A stretch of 64,000 nucleotides of DNA from Pseudotabrizicola sp051200875 (lineage in GTDB: Bacteria; Pseudomonadota; Alphaproteobacteria; Rhodobacterales; Rhodobacteraceae). Below are positions 18,401 to 25,378 of this stretch, in pieces. The position numbers and the translations under genes are program-made. The notes under the pieces were generated by a model that saw only the letters and a list, made by a program, of their open reading frames with translations, was not told the origin of the DNA and made no database searches. Where the stretch lies: NCBI RefSeq assembly GCF_051200875.1, contig NZ_CP195191.1, forward strand, positions 372,001 to 436,000. The letters are read 5' to 3'. Within the stretch, counting starts at the first letter, position 1. The number at the start of each line of letters is the position of its first letter.

Positions 18401-18887
18401 CCATCCTGATCGTGTAGTTGACGATGTTCTGCACGCGAGCATTCAAGGCAACGAGAAAATCGATCGTCCGAGAACGATCCTTCGGGGTTTGGTCCAGAAA
18501 AGACTGAAGCAGTGGTCCGGCTGGCTCCGGGGTCCTATAGATAACCAGATCGTCCGACAAATCCCTTGGGTAGTCGAAGGGCCAGAATTCCGCTTCTTCT
18601 TCCACGAAGAAGTCAAAGGGATTGTACACCGTCATATCGGCGACGAGGTCTACTTCAATCTTGAATTCGGTCACAGGCTCTGGAAACACAAAGCGAGCCA
18701 GCCAGTTGCCGTAGGGATCTTGCTGATGATTTACGAAATGGCCACTGGGTGAGACCTTTAGGCTGTGCGAAATAACCTTCGTGCGCGATTGCGGGGCAGG
18801 GCGCAGGCGGATGATCTGCGGACTCAAGCTAACCGGTCGATCATAGCGGTAGTGGGTCAAGTGATAGATACTGGCATGAATCGCCAT
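15462..18887 (-). CDS. Large transglutaminase-DUF2126 protein
   Basis: A 1141-residue protein. The N-terminal beta region (AIHASIYHLTHYRYDRPVSLSPQIIRLRPAP) is followed by a transglutaminase core with Cys in LKSGSCRDSSWLLV, His in TDLHAWVEAY and Asp in GLDPTSGL (about residues 170-265). From about 310 to the end is the DUF2126 region, with LRLTMGGEPTFVSID, IDGRHTGTGGGNHVVVGGA, LVEFRGFEMPPHPRM and a C-terminal PHPAGGNYDTFPVN-like motif. DUF2126 resembles glutamine-synthetase/glutamate-cysteine-ligase-type amidoligases. It is the first gene of a three-gene leftward operon with the ATP-grasp/alpha-E and second transglutaminase genes. There is no secretion signal. Confidence 0.9.
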   Translation of the reverse strand: MAIHASIYHLTHYRYDRPVSLSPQIIRLRPAPQSRTKVISHSLKVSPSGHFVNHQQDPYGNWLARFVFPEPVTEFKIEVDLVADMTVYNPFDFFVEEEAEFWPFDYPRDLSDDLVIYRTPEPAGPLLQSFLDQTPKDRSRTIDFLVALNARVQNIVNYTIRMEPGVQQPEETLHLKSGSCRDSSWLLVQALRHFGFAARFVSGYLIQLTPDLKSLDGPSGTEVDFTDLHAWVEAYIPGAGWIGLDPTSGLLTGESHIPLAATPHYRNAAPISGGFTAVGTPKTDFAFDMKVRRVAEHPRITKPFSDEAWQKLNETGRQVDASLAEQDLRLTMGGEPTFVSIDDFESSEWNTAAVGPKKRDLADQLIRRLRGRFAPTGFLHYGQGKWYPGESLPRWTFSLYWRRDGLPVWKNADLVAKEARDYQVSADHAHDFMSTFAEKLGISGDHAQPAYEDPAEWILKEANLPPNVSPENSKLKDPEERSRFARVFSRGLSEPSGFVLPIQRWQSKAFGHRWKSEKWKPRRGHLFLIPGDSPVGFRLPLAGLPYITPAQYPYLYPTDPSVVRPALPDFHAKLAARRAEVEAEMARIAQEALEEAAQIPPVSPGHVQNRETKVEESRRQRIVPQEGVDPSEGWVRTAIAMEPRDGRLCLFMPPCESLEDYLELIAAAEETASDLNLPVHIEGYSPPNDPRLNVIRVAPDPGVIEVNIHPAHSWEDCVATTEAIYEEARQCRLGADKFMIDGRHTGTGGGNHVVVGGATMEDSPFLRRPDLLKSLILMWQRHPSLSYLFSGLFVGPTSQAPRIDEARQDSLYELEIALSQIGDPVGGGPLPPPWLVDRLLRNILIDVTGNTHRAEICIDKLYSPDGPTGRLGLVEFRGFEMPPHPRMNLAQQLLIRAIIARCAKAPLNSTPVRWGTTLHDRFMLPHFIWQDFLDLLRDLASHEFNLDPVWYQAQAEFRFPFCGQITVEGVHLELRQALEPWHVLGETGAIGGTVRYTDSSVERLQVRMTSLSQDRYRVMCNRRPVPLCRTETSGEAVGAVRFKAWQPAAALHPVLPVNAPLTFDIFDDWTGRAIGGCVYHVAHPGGRNYDTFPVNGNEAEARRLARFESHGHQPGSYRPQTERPHPDFPMTLDLRRPAARG

Positions 18888-19098
18888 CGGTGCCTCGCGT
18901 CGAAAAGTGGAGCCACCCTAACGCGGCCATTGATTGGAAAGATAGACTAGCTTTACACGGCAAGGAAAACATTGGTGGCTAGTCGATCGCCACGAATTTG
19001 GAAGTGTACCGATCAGTCAGCCTAAAAAATACGCATATTTGACGCCGTTATTTTCACACTTAGCCGCGAAAAGGGCGTCAACGGACAGAAACCAAGAC

Positions 19099-19263
19099 AT
19101 GCATTCGTATACCGGACTTTTATCTCTGATCGCTTTGGCTGTTATTTTTCTGGGTGTCTTTGCCCTGTATTTTGTCCTCCTAGGCCGCGCAGTGCGACGT
19201 CTCCGGTCTGCAATGATCAAGTTGCGAGACCGGATTGACCGTTCTAATGACAGCCCGCGCTAG
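19099..19263 (+). CDS. Small single-pass membrane protein, hypothetical
   Basis: A 54-residue open frame, MHSYTGLLSLIALAVIFLG... followed by a basic tail VRRLRSAMIKLRDRIDRSNDSPR. One clear transmembrane helix (about residues 6-28) and a positively charged C-terminus suggest a real small inner-membrane protein. The frame is open from 19039, but the hydrophobic segment favours the ATG at 19099. There is no strong ribosome site. It converges on the ureohydrolase gene, overlapping its stop by 4 bp. No family recognised. Confidence 0.4.
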   Translation: MHSYTGLLSLIALAVIFLGVFALYFVLLGRAVRRLRSAMIKLRDRIDRSNDSPR

Positions 19264-20207
19264 CGCCTAGGTCGGGGAAGCACACAAAGCATTTCATAAA
19301 GGAAGTTGGCCGCGATCATCGCCGTGTTGCCCGAAGGGTCATAAGGGGGCGATACTTCAACAAGGTCGCAACCTACCAAATTCAGCCCCAGACAGCCGCG
19401 AATGATTTCAAGGCCTTGAATCGTCGTCAGCCCACCCACCTCGACAGTACCCGTCCCGGGGGCAAAGGCCGGGTCAAGGCTATCAATATCGTAACTGAGA
19501 TAAACGGGCGCATTTCCAATCTTGGACCTGATGGTTTCCATCAAAGGTTTCAAAGACTTGTGCCAGCATTCCTCGGCTGGAATGACGGTCCACCCCTGCG
19601 ATATTCCCCAATTGAAATCTTCTGGACTGTACCCCGTCCCGCGCAGGCCAATCTGGAACACTTTGTCGTTTTGCAGGCAACCGTCCTCCCATGCGCGGCG
19701 GAACGGACAACCATGCGCCTCCTTCTCCCCGAACATGTGTTCATTGGTGTCTGAATGGGCATCAACGTGGATCAGGGCGACAGGGCCATGTCGGTCTCGA
19801 ATGGCCCGCAATATTGGCCAAGTCAGGGTATGATCTCCTCCAAGAGTCAACGGGATCACGCCATGTGCAAGCACCTGCTTATAGTGATCTGTGATAATGG
19901 CGCACGACTTTTTTAGATCAAAAGTGTTGATAGGCACATCGCCAATGTCGGCAACCTGCATCTCATCAAACGGCCGCGCACCTGTGGCCATATTATAGGG
20001 GCGCATCATGCGGCTTTCGTCGCGAATTTGGCGCGGACCAAGCCTTGTGCCGGGGCGGTTTGATGTGCCGATATCCATGGGAATTCCGATGAAACACGCA
20101 TCAAGCCCTTCTGCGGTTTCTTGGGCAGGCAGGCGCATCATCGTCGCAGGTCCACCAAAACGCGGCATCTGATTGCCGCCTAAAGGCTGATTATACGCAG
20201 TGCTCAC
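19260..20207 (-). CDS. Agmatinase/guanidino-acid hydrolase (ureohydrolase family)
   Basis: A 315-residue manganese ureohydrolase. The ligand set is complete: His126 in GGDHT, Asp149, His151 and Asp153 in HVDAHSDT, and Asp240 and Asp242 in SYDIDSLDPAFAPGTGT. It releases urea from a guanidino compound, agmatine (giving putrescine) or a guanidino acid such as guanidinobutyrate. The start is a GTG at 20207 that overlaps the TetR stop (GTGA) with AGGGAAAG upstream, so it is co-translated with its likely regulator. Divergence from a polyamine-type ABC importer suggests that the transported molecule is the guanidino substrate or its product. Confidence 0.9.
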   Translation of the reverse strand: MSTAYNQPLGGNQMPRFGGPATMMRLPAQETAEGLDACFIGIPMDIGTSNRPGTRLGPRQIRDESRMMRPYNMATGARPFDEMQVADIGDVPINTFDLKKSCAIITDHYKQVLAHGVIPLTLGGDHTLTWPILRAIRDRHGPVALIHVDAHSDTNEHMFGEKEAHGCPFRRAWEDGCLQNDKVFQIGLRGTGYSPEDFNWGISQGWTVIPAEECWHKSLKPLMETIRSKIGNAPVYLSYDIDSLDPAFAPGTGTVEVGGLTTIQGLEIIRGCLGLNLVGCDLVEVSPPYDPSGNTAMIAANFLYEMLCVLPRPRR

Positions 20208-20854
20208 GGGCTTTCCCTTTCAGTTGCACATGTGTCTGGGCTAGGATGCAGCAGCATTGAGAATTGCTGAAGATGCGCCTTCAGATCGCGCCTAAGAGTT
20301 TTCAAGCTGGCATTCTCGTTCTTAACAAATTCGACGAACATCATGTTGATGTCGTTGAAGATGATAACACCAAGGACGTTCGCTTCTAGATCTGCCCGCA
20401 GGTCGCCTCTGGATTGAAGCTTGCTGATCAGCGCACTGATCTGATCGGTCAGTCTTTGATCGAGTTCGGTGTAATGACGCGAAAAAGCGGTCTCTGGATG
20501 AGCAATGGATTGCGCCATCGCCGTGCGCCACATGGCTTTTGACAGATACTTCAAGGAATGATCGTAGTACCCGCCGATAAGTTTGGTCATTGCCCCATCA
20601 AACCCGCCTTGCGGGTCGGCAACAAGCGTTTCTCCGGCGACAAGAACCTCTTCGACCTCCATCGCAACGATTGCCAGAAGCACATCACCTTTCGTCGAAA
20701 AGTAATTGTAGACGGTCCCTGGCGACATCTGCGCGTCCATTGCGATGTCTTCAATCCGAACGGAATCAAAGCCCGACTCGCGAAACAGCCGTGACGCACT
20801 TTCAAGGATGCGCCGGGTTCGATCGGCTTTGTTTTGGGCGCGTAACCCCGTCAT
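20204..20854 (-). CDS. TetR-family transcriptional regulator
   Basis: A 216-residue TetR/AcrR protein with an N-terminal HTH: RILESASRLFRESGFDSVRIEDIAMDAQMSPGTVYNYFSTKGDVLLAIV (about residues 13-62). A helical ligand domain follows. It lies divergent from the Pot-type importer and overlaps the ureohydrolase gene by 4 bp. An 18-bp palindrome with perfect arms sits between its start and the importer gene, so it probably controls both directions in response to a guanidino compound or polyamine. Confidence 0.9.
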   Translation of the reverse strand: MTGLRAQNKADRTRRILESASRLFRESGFDSVRIEDIAMDAQMSPGTVYNYFSTKGDVLLAIVAMEVEEVLVAGETLVADPQGGFDGAMTKLIGGYYDHSLKYLSKAMWRTAMAQSIAHPETAFSRHYTELDQRLTDQISALISKLQSRGDLRADLEANVLGVIIFNDINMMFVEFVKNENASLKTLRRDLKAHLQQFSMLLHPSPDTCATERESP

Positions 20855-20874
20855 TCTTCCGACTCATCCAGAAA

Positions 20875-20892
20875 TTTGAAGTTGACTTCAAA
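20875..20892. promoter_or_regulatory. Probable TetR operator in the divergent promoter region
   Basis: TTTGAAGT-TG-ACTTCAAA is a perfect inverted repeat with 8-bp arms, 21 bp upstream of the tetR start and 87 bp upstream of the importer gene. A TTGACT hexamer at 20882-20887 falls inside it and another is at 20899-20904, so repressor binding would cover possible -35 elements. Confidence 0.65.
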
Positions 20893-20978
20893 ATTACATT
20901 GACTTGGAAAATCTTCGTCCTCAATCCTTTTCTTTATAGGGTGCCGTCAGAGCCCCAAATCCAACAGGAGAGACGATT

Positions 20979-22037
20979 ATGACAAAGGCTCGCAAATCTA
21001 TTCTCTGCGCCTCTGCGGCAGCAATGGCGGTCATATCAGCGCCGGTTTCGGCACAAGAGCTGAATGCACTGGTCTGGTGTGATCATAGTGATGCCGCTTT
21101 ACTTCAGCCGTTTGAAGAGAAGTACGGCGTTAAGGTCAATGTGAAGGAATATGAAGGAACCGCCGCAGGTTTGACGATACTTGAACAGTCGCAGCCCGGC
21201 GATTGGGACGTGCTGGTAATCGACGCTGTCGACCTGGCGCGCGCAGTAGAGGGCGGGTTCATGGCGGAAATGCCAGCAGACCAACTCCCGACGGGGGACT
21301 TCTTTCCTGAAGTGGTCATGGCCGATAACAATGTCATCGGTGGCAAGACTTATGCTGTGACCGAGAAGTTTGGCTACAACACTGTGGCCTATGACAAATC
21401 AAAGGTTGATGCGGCTGACATGGAAGACATGGCCGCCTTGACCAGTGGCAAGTATGACGGTCGTATCGCGATCTACGACTATTATTTGCCCGTGATCGGG
21501 CTAGTAGCTCTGGGGCAGGGCGTTGCGACCTCTGACATTACGGCCGAGACCTTGGCAGGTCTGGCTGAACCCTTGAAAGCACTTCGCAAGGCGTCAAAGC
21601 AGGTGTCCGATGTGGTTTCCGCCCAAACTGCCCTTGCCACCGGCGATGTTGACATCGTCGTCGGCGGCGGAGAATGGCTGACGGCTGTTTTGACCGGCGA
21701 AAACCCGAACATGGATTGGACGATCCCAAAACAGGGTGCACTTCGCTGGGCGCAATCCATCGGTGTGGTTGCGGGCTCCGAACAGCCTGATCTGGCACTG
21801 GAATTTGTCAAATATATCGTTTCGCCAGAAGGTCAGGCTCGCTTGGCCACGTCTGCCTGCTATTGGGGGATGCCGGCCAACGCAAAGACAGGCGATGTGC
21901 TGAGTGCCGAACAGAAAGCCGTTCTTCGTTGGGACCAACAGCCTGATTTTCTGGCGCGCGCTCAGCTTTATCCGATACCGGACGCGGCGCTGGATACTGA
22001 AATGCAGGATCTTTGGACAGAAATGCTGAACCAATGA
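20979..22037 (+). CDS. Spermidine/putrescine-type ABC transporter, substrate-binding protein
   Basis: A 352-residue PotD/PotF-like periplasmic protein. The signal peptide is clear (MTKARKSILCASAAAMAVISAPVSAQE, cleavage probably after VSA). The mature part starts LNALVWCDHSDAALLQPFEEKYGVKVNVKEYEG, typical of the family. An AGGAGAGACG ribosome site precedes the ATG. It is the first gene of a rightward operon of binding protein, two permeases, ATPase and MBL hydrolase. The ligand is probably a polyamine or guanidino compound given the adjacent ureohydrolase; this is inferred from context. Confidence 0.88.
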   Translation: MTKARKSILCASAAAMAVISAPVSAQELNALVWCDHSDAALLQPFEEKYGVKVNVKEYEGTAAGLTILEQSQPGDWDVLVIDAVDLARAVEGGFMAEMPADQLPTGDFFPEVVMADNNVIGGKTYAVTEKFGYNTVAYDKSKVDAADMEDMAALTSGKYDGRIAIYDYYLPVIGLVALGQGVATSDITAETLAGLAEPLKALRKASKQVSDVVSAQTALATGDVDIVVGGGEWLTAVLTGENPNMDWTIPKQGALRWAQSIGVVAGSEQPDLALEFVKYIVSPEGQARLATSACYWGMPANAKTGDVLSAEQKAVLRWDQQPDFLARAQLYPIPDAALDTEMQDLWTEMLNQ

Positions 22038-22888
22038 GCCTAAGGCGCTCCGAAGTTCGATTGGGCTGGGGCTTGGTTGCCCCGGCTCTCATCTGGGCGC
22101 TTGCTTTTTTCTGCCTGCCCTTTGCCGCGATGGTGGCAATGTCCTTTGCTAGAATGGAAGGGCGTACGATCGTTCCAGCCATTGATCCGGGCAACTACAT
22201 CCGCCTGCTGACCGAGCCGGCAATGCTTAAGGCGCTGACCAACAGTCTGGAAATCACTCTGGTTGTGACATTGGTTTCGGTTCTCCTCGCCTATCCTTTG
22301 GCGATGATCATCGCCTTTCGCGTGCCGCGCCGCTGGCAGCGGCTAGCACTATTGTTGGCAATTTTGCCGTTCTGGACCTCTTATGTCGTCCGTTGCTATG
22401 CGTGGCTTTTGGTATTGGGGCAGAACGGCGTTATAAACCAAGCCCTTCTCGGTCTAGGTCTGATAAGCGCGCCTTTGGAAATTGCGGCGACCCGTGTTGC
22501 GACTGTGATTGGTTTTGTCCATTTCTTCGTCATGCTGCTTACGCTGACAATTTTCGCCAATCTCATCCAATTGCCGAAAAACTATCTTAGGGCTGCGGCA
22601 GATTTGGGGGCCGGACCAGTCGCGACATTTCTGCACGTCGTGCTTCCGCTGACCCTGCCGGGCGTGGTCACTGGTGCGTTCCTGACCTTTGTCCTTTGCA
22701 TCGGCGACTACATCACGCCGCAAATTCTGGGCGGAAATGCTGAGCTCACGCTACCCCAGTTGATTATGCTTCAACTTGGCCGCAGCGGGAATTTCCCATT
22801 TGCCTCCGCCCTGTCCGTCACACTGATGGCCTTTGTCACACTGGCATATGTCGTTGCTGCCCGTTGGGTGAGGCTTGATCGTCTATGA
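22034..22888 (+). CDS. Pot-type ABC transporter permease (PotB/PotH-like)
   Basis: A 284-residue inner-membrane permease with six likely transmembrane segments, starting WGLVAPALIWALAFFCLPFAAMVAMSF. The EAA loop for ATPase contact is AAADLGAGPVATFLHVVLPLTLPGVVTG. The ATG at 22034 overlaps the binding-protein stop (ATGA); the frame is open a little upstream but that lies within the previous gene. First of two permeases. Confidence 0.9.
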   Translation: MSLRRSEVRLGWGLVAPALIWALAFFCLPFAAMVAMSFARMEGRTIVPAIDPGNYIRLLTEPAMLKALTNSLEITLVVTLVSVLLAYPLAMIIAFRVPRRWQRLALLLAILPFWTSYVVRCYAWLLVLGQNGVINQALLGLGLISAPLEIAATRVATVIGFVHFFVMLLTLTIFANLIQLPKNYLRAAADLGAGPVATFLHVVLPLTLPGVVTGAFLTFVLCIGDYITPQILGGNAELTLPQLIMLQLGRSGNFPFASALSVTLMAFVTLAYVVAARWVRLDRL

Positions 22889-23661
22889 AAGCGCTCCGTC
22901 CGATTTCATGGCTCTATCTGGCGACGGCCTTTGTCTTCATCTTCCTTCCTGTTGTCGTTCTTGTGGTCTTTTCATTCCAAGACGGACGCCTGCCGGTGCC
23001 GCCATTCAAAGGGGGGACTTTGGACTGGTATGCAAAAGTCATCTCCGACCGCGACTTGATTGAGGCAATGTTCAACTCGCTCGTTCTGGCGGTCATGACG
23101 TCAGTTATCGCATTGGCCTTGGGATTTCTGGCAGCACATGGATTGGCGCGCGTAAAACTACCCGGGTCGGCCTTTCTTCGACTGCTGCTTATCGCCCCAA
23201 TGACGGTAAGTTACCTGATCATTGCGCTTGGGCTGCTGCAAATGTTCCACCAAATCGGCGTCCGGCCTTCGCTAGTTGCGGCGGGAATAGGCCATGTGGT
23301 GATCAATTTGCCTTTGTGCTTTGCCATTTGCTTTGCTGCGATGGGGGATCAACAAAAATCTGCTGAAAGGGCGGCCCGAGACCTTGGGGCTGCAGAATGG
23401 CAGGTGTTGGTGCAAATCTCCGCCCCCATGCTGGCCCCGGCGCTTGCTGCTGCGTTCTTCCTTTCGGTCACCTTCAGCTGGGATGAATTCATCATCGCTT
23501 TCCTTCTGACCCGTTTCGATGTCACCTTGCCGGTGGAAATTTGGTCCATGCTCAAATCCGGGATTTCGCCGGCAACCAATGCCGTGGGTTCTTTGGTCTT
23601 TCTCATTTCGATTGCTGTTGTGCTTTTGGCCGAATTCTTCGTTCTGGGGAGGCGCAGATGA
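22885..23661 (+). CDS. Pot-type ABC transporter permease (PotC/PotI-like)
   Basis: A 258-residue permease with about six membrane helices. The EAA loop reads ERAARDLGAAEWQVLVQISAPMLAPALAAA, followed by the family motif FSWDEFIIAFLLTRFDVTLPVEIWSML. The ATG overlaps the previous permease stop by 4 bp, and its own stop overlaps the ATPase start by 4 bp. It partners the preceding permease in the heterodimeric channel. Confidence 0.9.
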   Translation: MKALRPISWLYLATAFVFIFLPVVVLVVFSFQDGRLPVPPFKGGTLDWYAKVISDRDLIEAMFNSLVLAVMTSVIALALGFLAAHGLARVKLPGSAFLRLLLIAPMTVSYLIIALGLLQMFHQIGVRPSLVAAGIGHVVINLPLCFAICFAAMGDQQKSAERAARDLGAAEWQVLVQISAPMLAPALAAAFFLSVTFSWDEFIIAFLLTRFDVTLPVEIWSMLKSGISPATNAVGSLVFLISIAVVLLAEFFVLGRRR

Positions 23662-24650
23662 CGGCTGGTGTTGAAGTCGAGCGGATCAGTCAGCACTACG
23701 GTTCGACAAAAGCGCTGGACGATGTTTCACTAAACATCGGAGAAGGCGAGTTTGTCGTACTTCTCGGCCCGTCGGGCTGCGGCAAGACCACTCTCTTGAA
23801 CCTGATCGGTGGCTTTGCCGAACCGACAGCCGGGCACATACGGATTGGCGGTCGTGATATGACCGGCGTGGGGCCGAAAGACCGCCCCACCACGACCGTT
23901 TTTCAGGATTATGCGCTTTTCCCGCATATGACATTAGGTGACAACGTAGGCTTCGGCCTTCGAATGCGTGGCGTATCGCGATCAGATCGGCGAGCAAAGG
24001 CCGAAGAAATGCTGAGCTTGGTCGGGCTATCAGGAAAGTCAGACCTTCGCCCACATGAACTTTCAGGCGGTCAAAGACAAAGAGTGGCCTTGGCGAGGGC
24101 TCTTGCTGTATCACCGGACGTGCTTTTGCTGGACGAACCTTTGGGCGCTTTGGATCTTAAACTGCGTCGCCAGATGCAAGATGAACTGAAGGCAATTCAA
24201 AGGCGGGTAGGAACAACCTTTGTTCATGTCACCCACGATCAGGAAGAAGCGATGGCAATCGCAGACCGGATCGTAGTCATGAACGCAGGGCGGATCGAGG
24301 ATGATGGCCCACCATCCCGTATTTATCTGCGCCCTCGAACATTGTTTACGGCAGGCTTCATGGGCGAAATCAACCGCATTCCGGTCTTGGATGGTCAATG
24401 CCCATTGGGCTCCATCGTAGCTGGAAGTGGAACTCTGTGCATTCGCCCAGAAGCGATTGGCCTTGATGGCGGAACGCCAATCGGTGATTTCAAATTGCAG
24501 GAGGCGGCATTCTACGGCACACATGTCAGAGCGCACTTCTTGTCGGAAAGCAGTCCAGATGTAAGCCTCTTGGTCAATCTTCCACAAGGCAGTTCCGCCG
24601 AACCGGGTCAGGTGGTCGAACTCTTTGCCAAGGATATGGTGCTGCTATGA
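23658..24650 (+). CDS. Pot-type ABC transporter ATP-binding protein
   Basis: A 330-residue PotA-like ATPase. Walker A is GPSGCGKTT, the signature is LSGGQRQR, Walker B is VLLLDEPLGALD, and the switch His is in HVTHDQEEAMAIADR. A shortened TOBE-type regulatory region follows. The ATG at 23658 overlaps the permease stop; the frame extends upstream inside that gene without similarity. The stop overlaps the MBL hydrolase start. Confidence 0.91.
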   Translation: MTAGVEVERISQHYGSTKALDDVSLNIGEGEFVVLLGPSGCGKTTLLNLIGGFAEPTAGHIRIGGRDMTGVGPKDRPTTTVFQDYALFPHMTLGDNVGFGLRMRGVSRSDRRAKAEEMLSLVGLSGKSDLRPHELSGGQRQRVALARALAVSPDVLLLDEPLGALDLKLRRQMQDELKAIQRRVGTTFVHVTHDQEEAMAIADRIVVMNAGRIEDDGPPSRIYLRPRTLFTAGFMGEINRIPVLDGQCPLGSIVAGSGTLCIRPEAIGLDGGTPIGDFKLQEAAFYGTHVRAHFLSESSPDVSLLVNLPQGSSAEPGQVVELFAKDMVLL

Positions 24651-25378
24651 TAAGTCACGAAAAACCTGAGAACTGGTGGCGGGTGACGCCCTTGGCTGAT
24701 GCGGTTACCTTGATTGACGAGCCGCATATCCAGCCCTTCTACCGCTGCAATGTCTGGCACATTCGGGGCAGTGCGGGCGACATGCTTGTTGACAGCGGCA
24801 TGGGAGTTGTGCCGTTGCGTCAATGGGTTCCCTTGGTAACAGAGCGCCCGTTGCAGGCCGTCGCCAGCCACTCCCATTTCGACCACATCGGTTGCCACGA
24901 CGAATTTTCTTGCCGCCTTTGTCATGCGGCAGAGGCACATCTGATGCGGGCCCCAACACGCGAAAATACATATGCGGACAAGTATGTGACCGACGACATC
25001 TTCACGGCCTTGCCGCCCGAACCCTATCGTTCTGAACACTACGCAGTGGCCGCAGCACCGGCCACGCGGCTGCTTTGGGATGGAGATGTAATTGACCTGG
25101 GTGACCGCCGGTTCGAGGTCATCCACACGCCAGGTCATTCGCCTGGAGGGATCGCGCTTTGGGAGGCCGCAACTGGCATCCTGGTCGCAGGCGACATCGT
25201 CTATGATGGCAAGTTGATCGAGGGCACTAGTGACTTGGAACAACGCCAGTATATCGAGTCGATGAAGCGTCTATATGCTTTGCCTGTCCGTGTTGTTCAT
25301 GCAGGTCATTTCCCCAGTTATTCCGGGGAAAGGCATCGGCAGATTATTGAAGATTGGCTCCGCGAAAAGGGTGCCTAA
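24647..25378 (+). CDS. MBL-fold metallo-hydrolase
   Basis: A 243-residue metallo-beta-lactamase-fold hydrolase with a binuclear metal site: His75, His77, Asp79 and His80 in SHSHFDHIG, a further His in HTPGHSPGGIALW, Asp in LVAGDIVYDG and a late His in HAGHFPSYSGERH. There is no signal peptide. Its ATGA overlap with the ATPase gene ties it to the importer operon, suggesting that it processes the imported compound (for instance by ester, lactone or thioester hydrolysis). The reaction cannot be named. It converges on the amidohydrolase with a 4-bp overlap. Confidence 0.85.
   Translation: MISHEKPENWWRVTPLADAVTLIDEPHIQPFYRCNVWHIRGSAGDMLVDSGMGVVPLRQWVPLVTERPLQAVASHSHFDHIGCHDEFSCRLCHAAEAHLMRAPTRENTYADKYVTDDIFTALPPEPYRSEHYAVAAAPATRLLWDGDVIDLGDRRFEVIHTPGHSPGGIALWEAATGILVAGDIVYDGKLIEGTSDLEQRQYIESMKRLYALPVRVVHAGHFPSYSGERHRQIIEDWLREKGA

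Noticed and set aside
12197..18887. An Anbu-type peptidase gene in the amidoligase cluster
   Set aside because: All frames between 9.7 and 19.3 kb were considered; none shows an N-terminal-nucleophile proteasome-like fold.
18888..19098. A regulatory element around AAATACGCATATTT (about 19026-19039)
   Set aside because: Short AT-rich near-palindrome without a clear partner gene or repeat; not enough support.
20899..20938. A sigma-70 promoter from TTGACT (20899) to TTTATA (20933)
   Set aside because: The spacer is 28 bp, far too long; a better-spaced pair could not be decided by eye.
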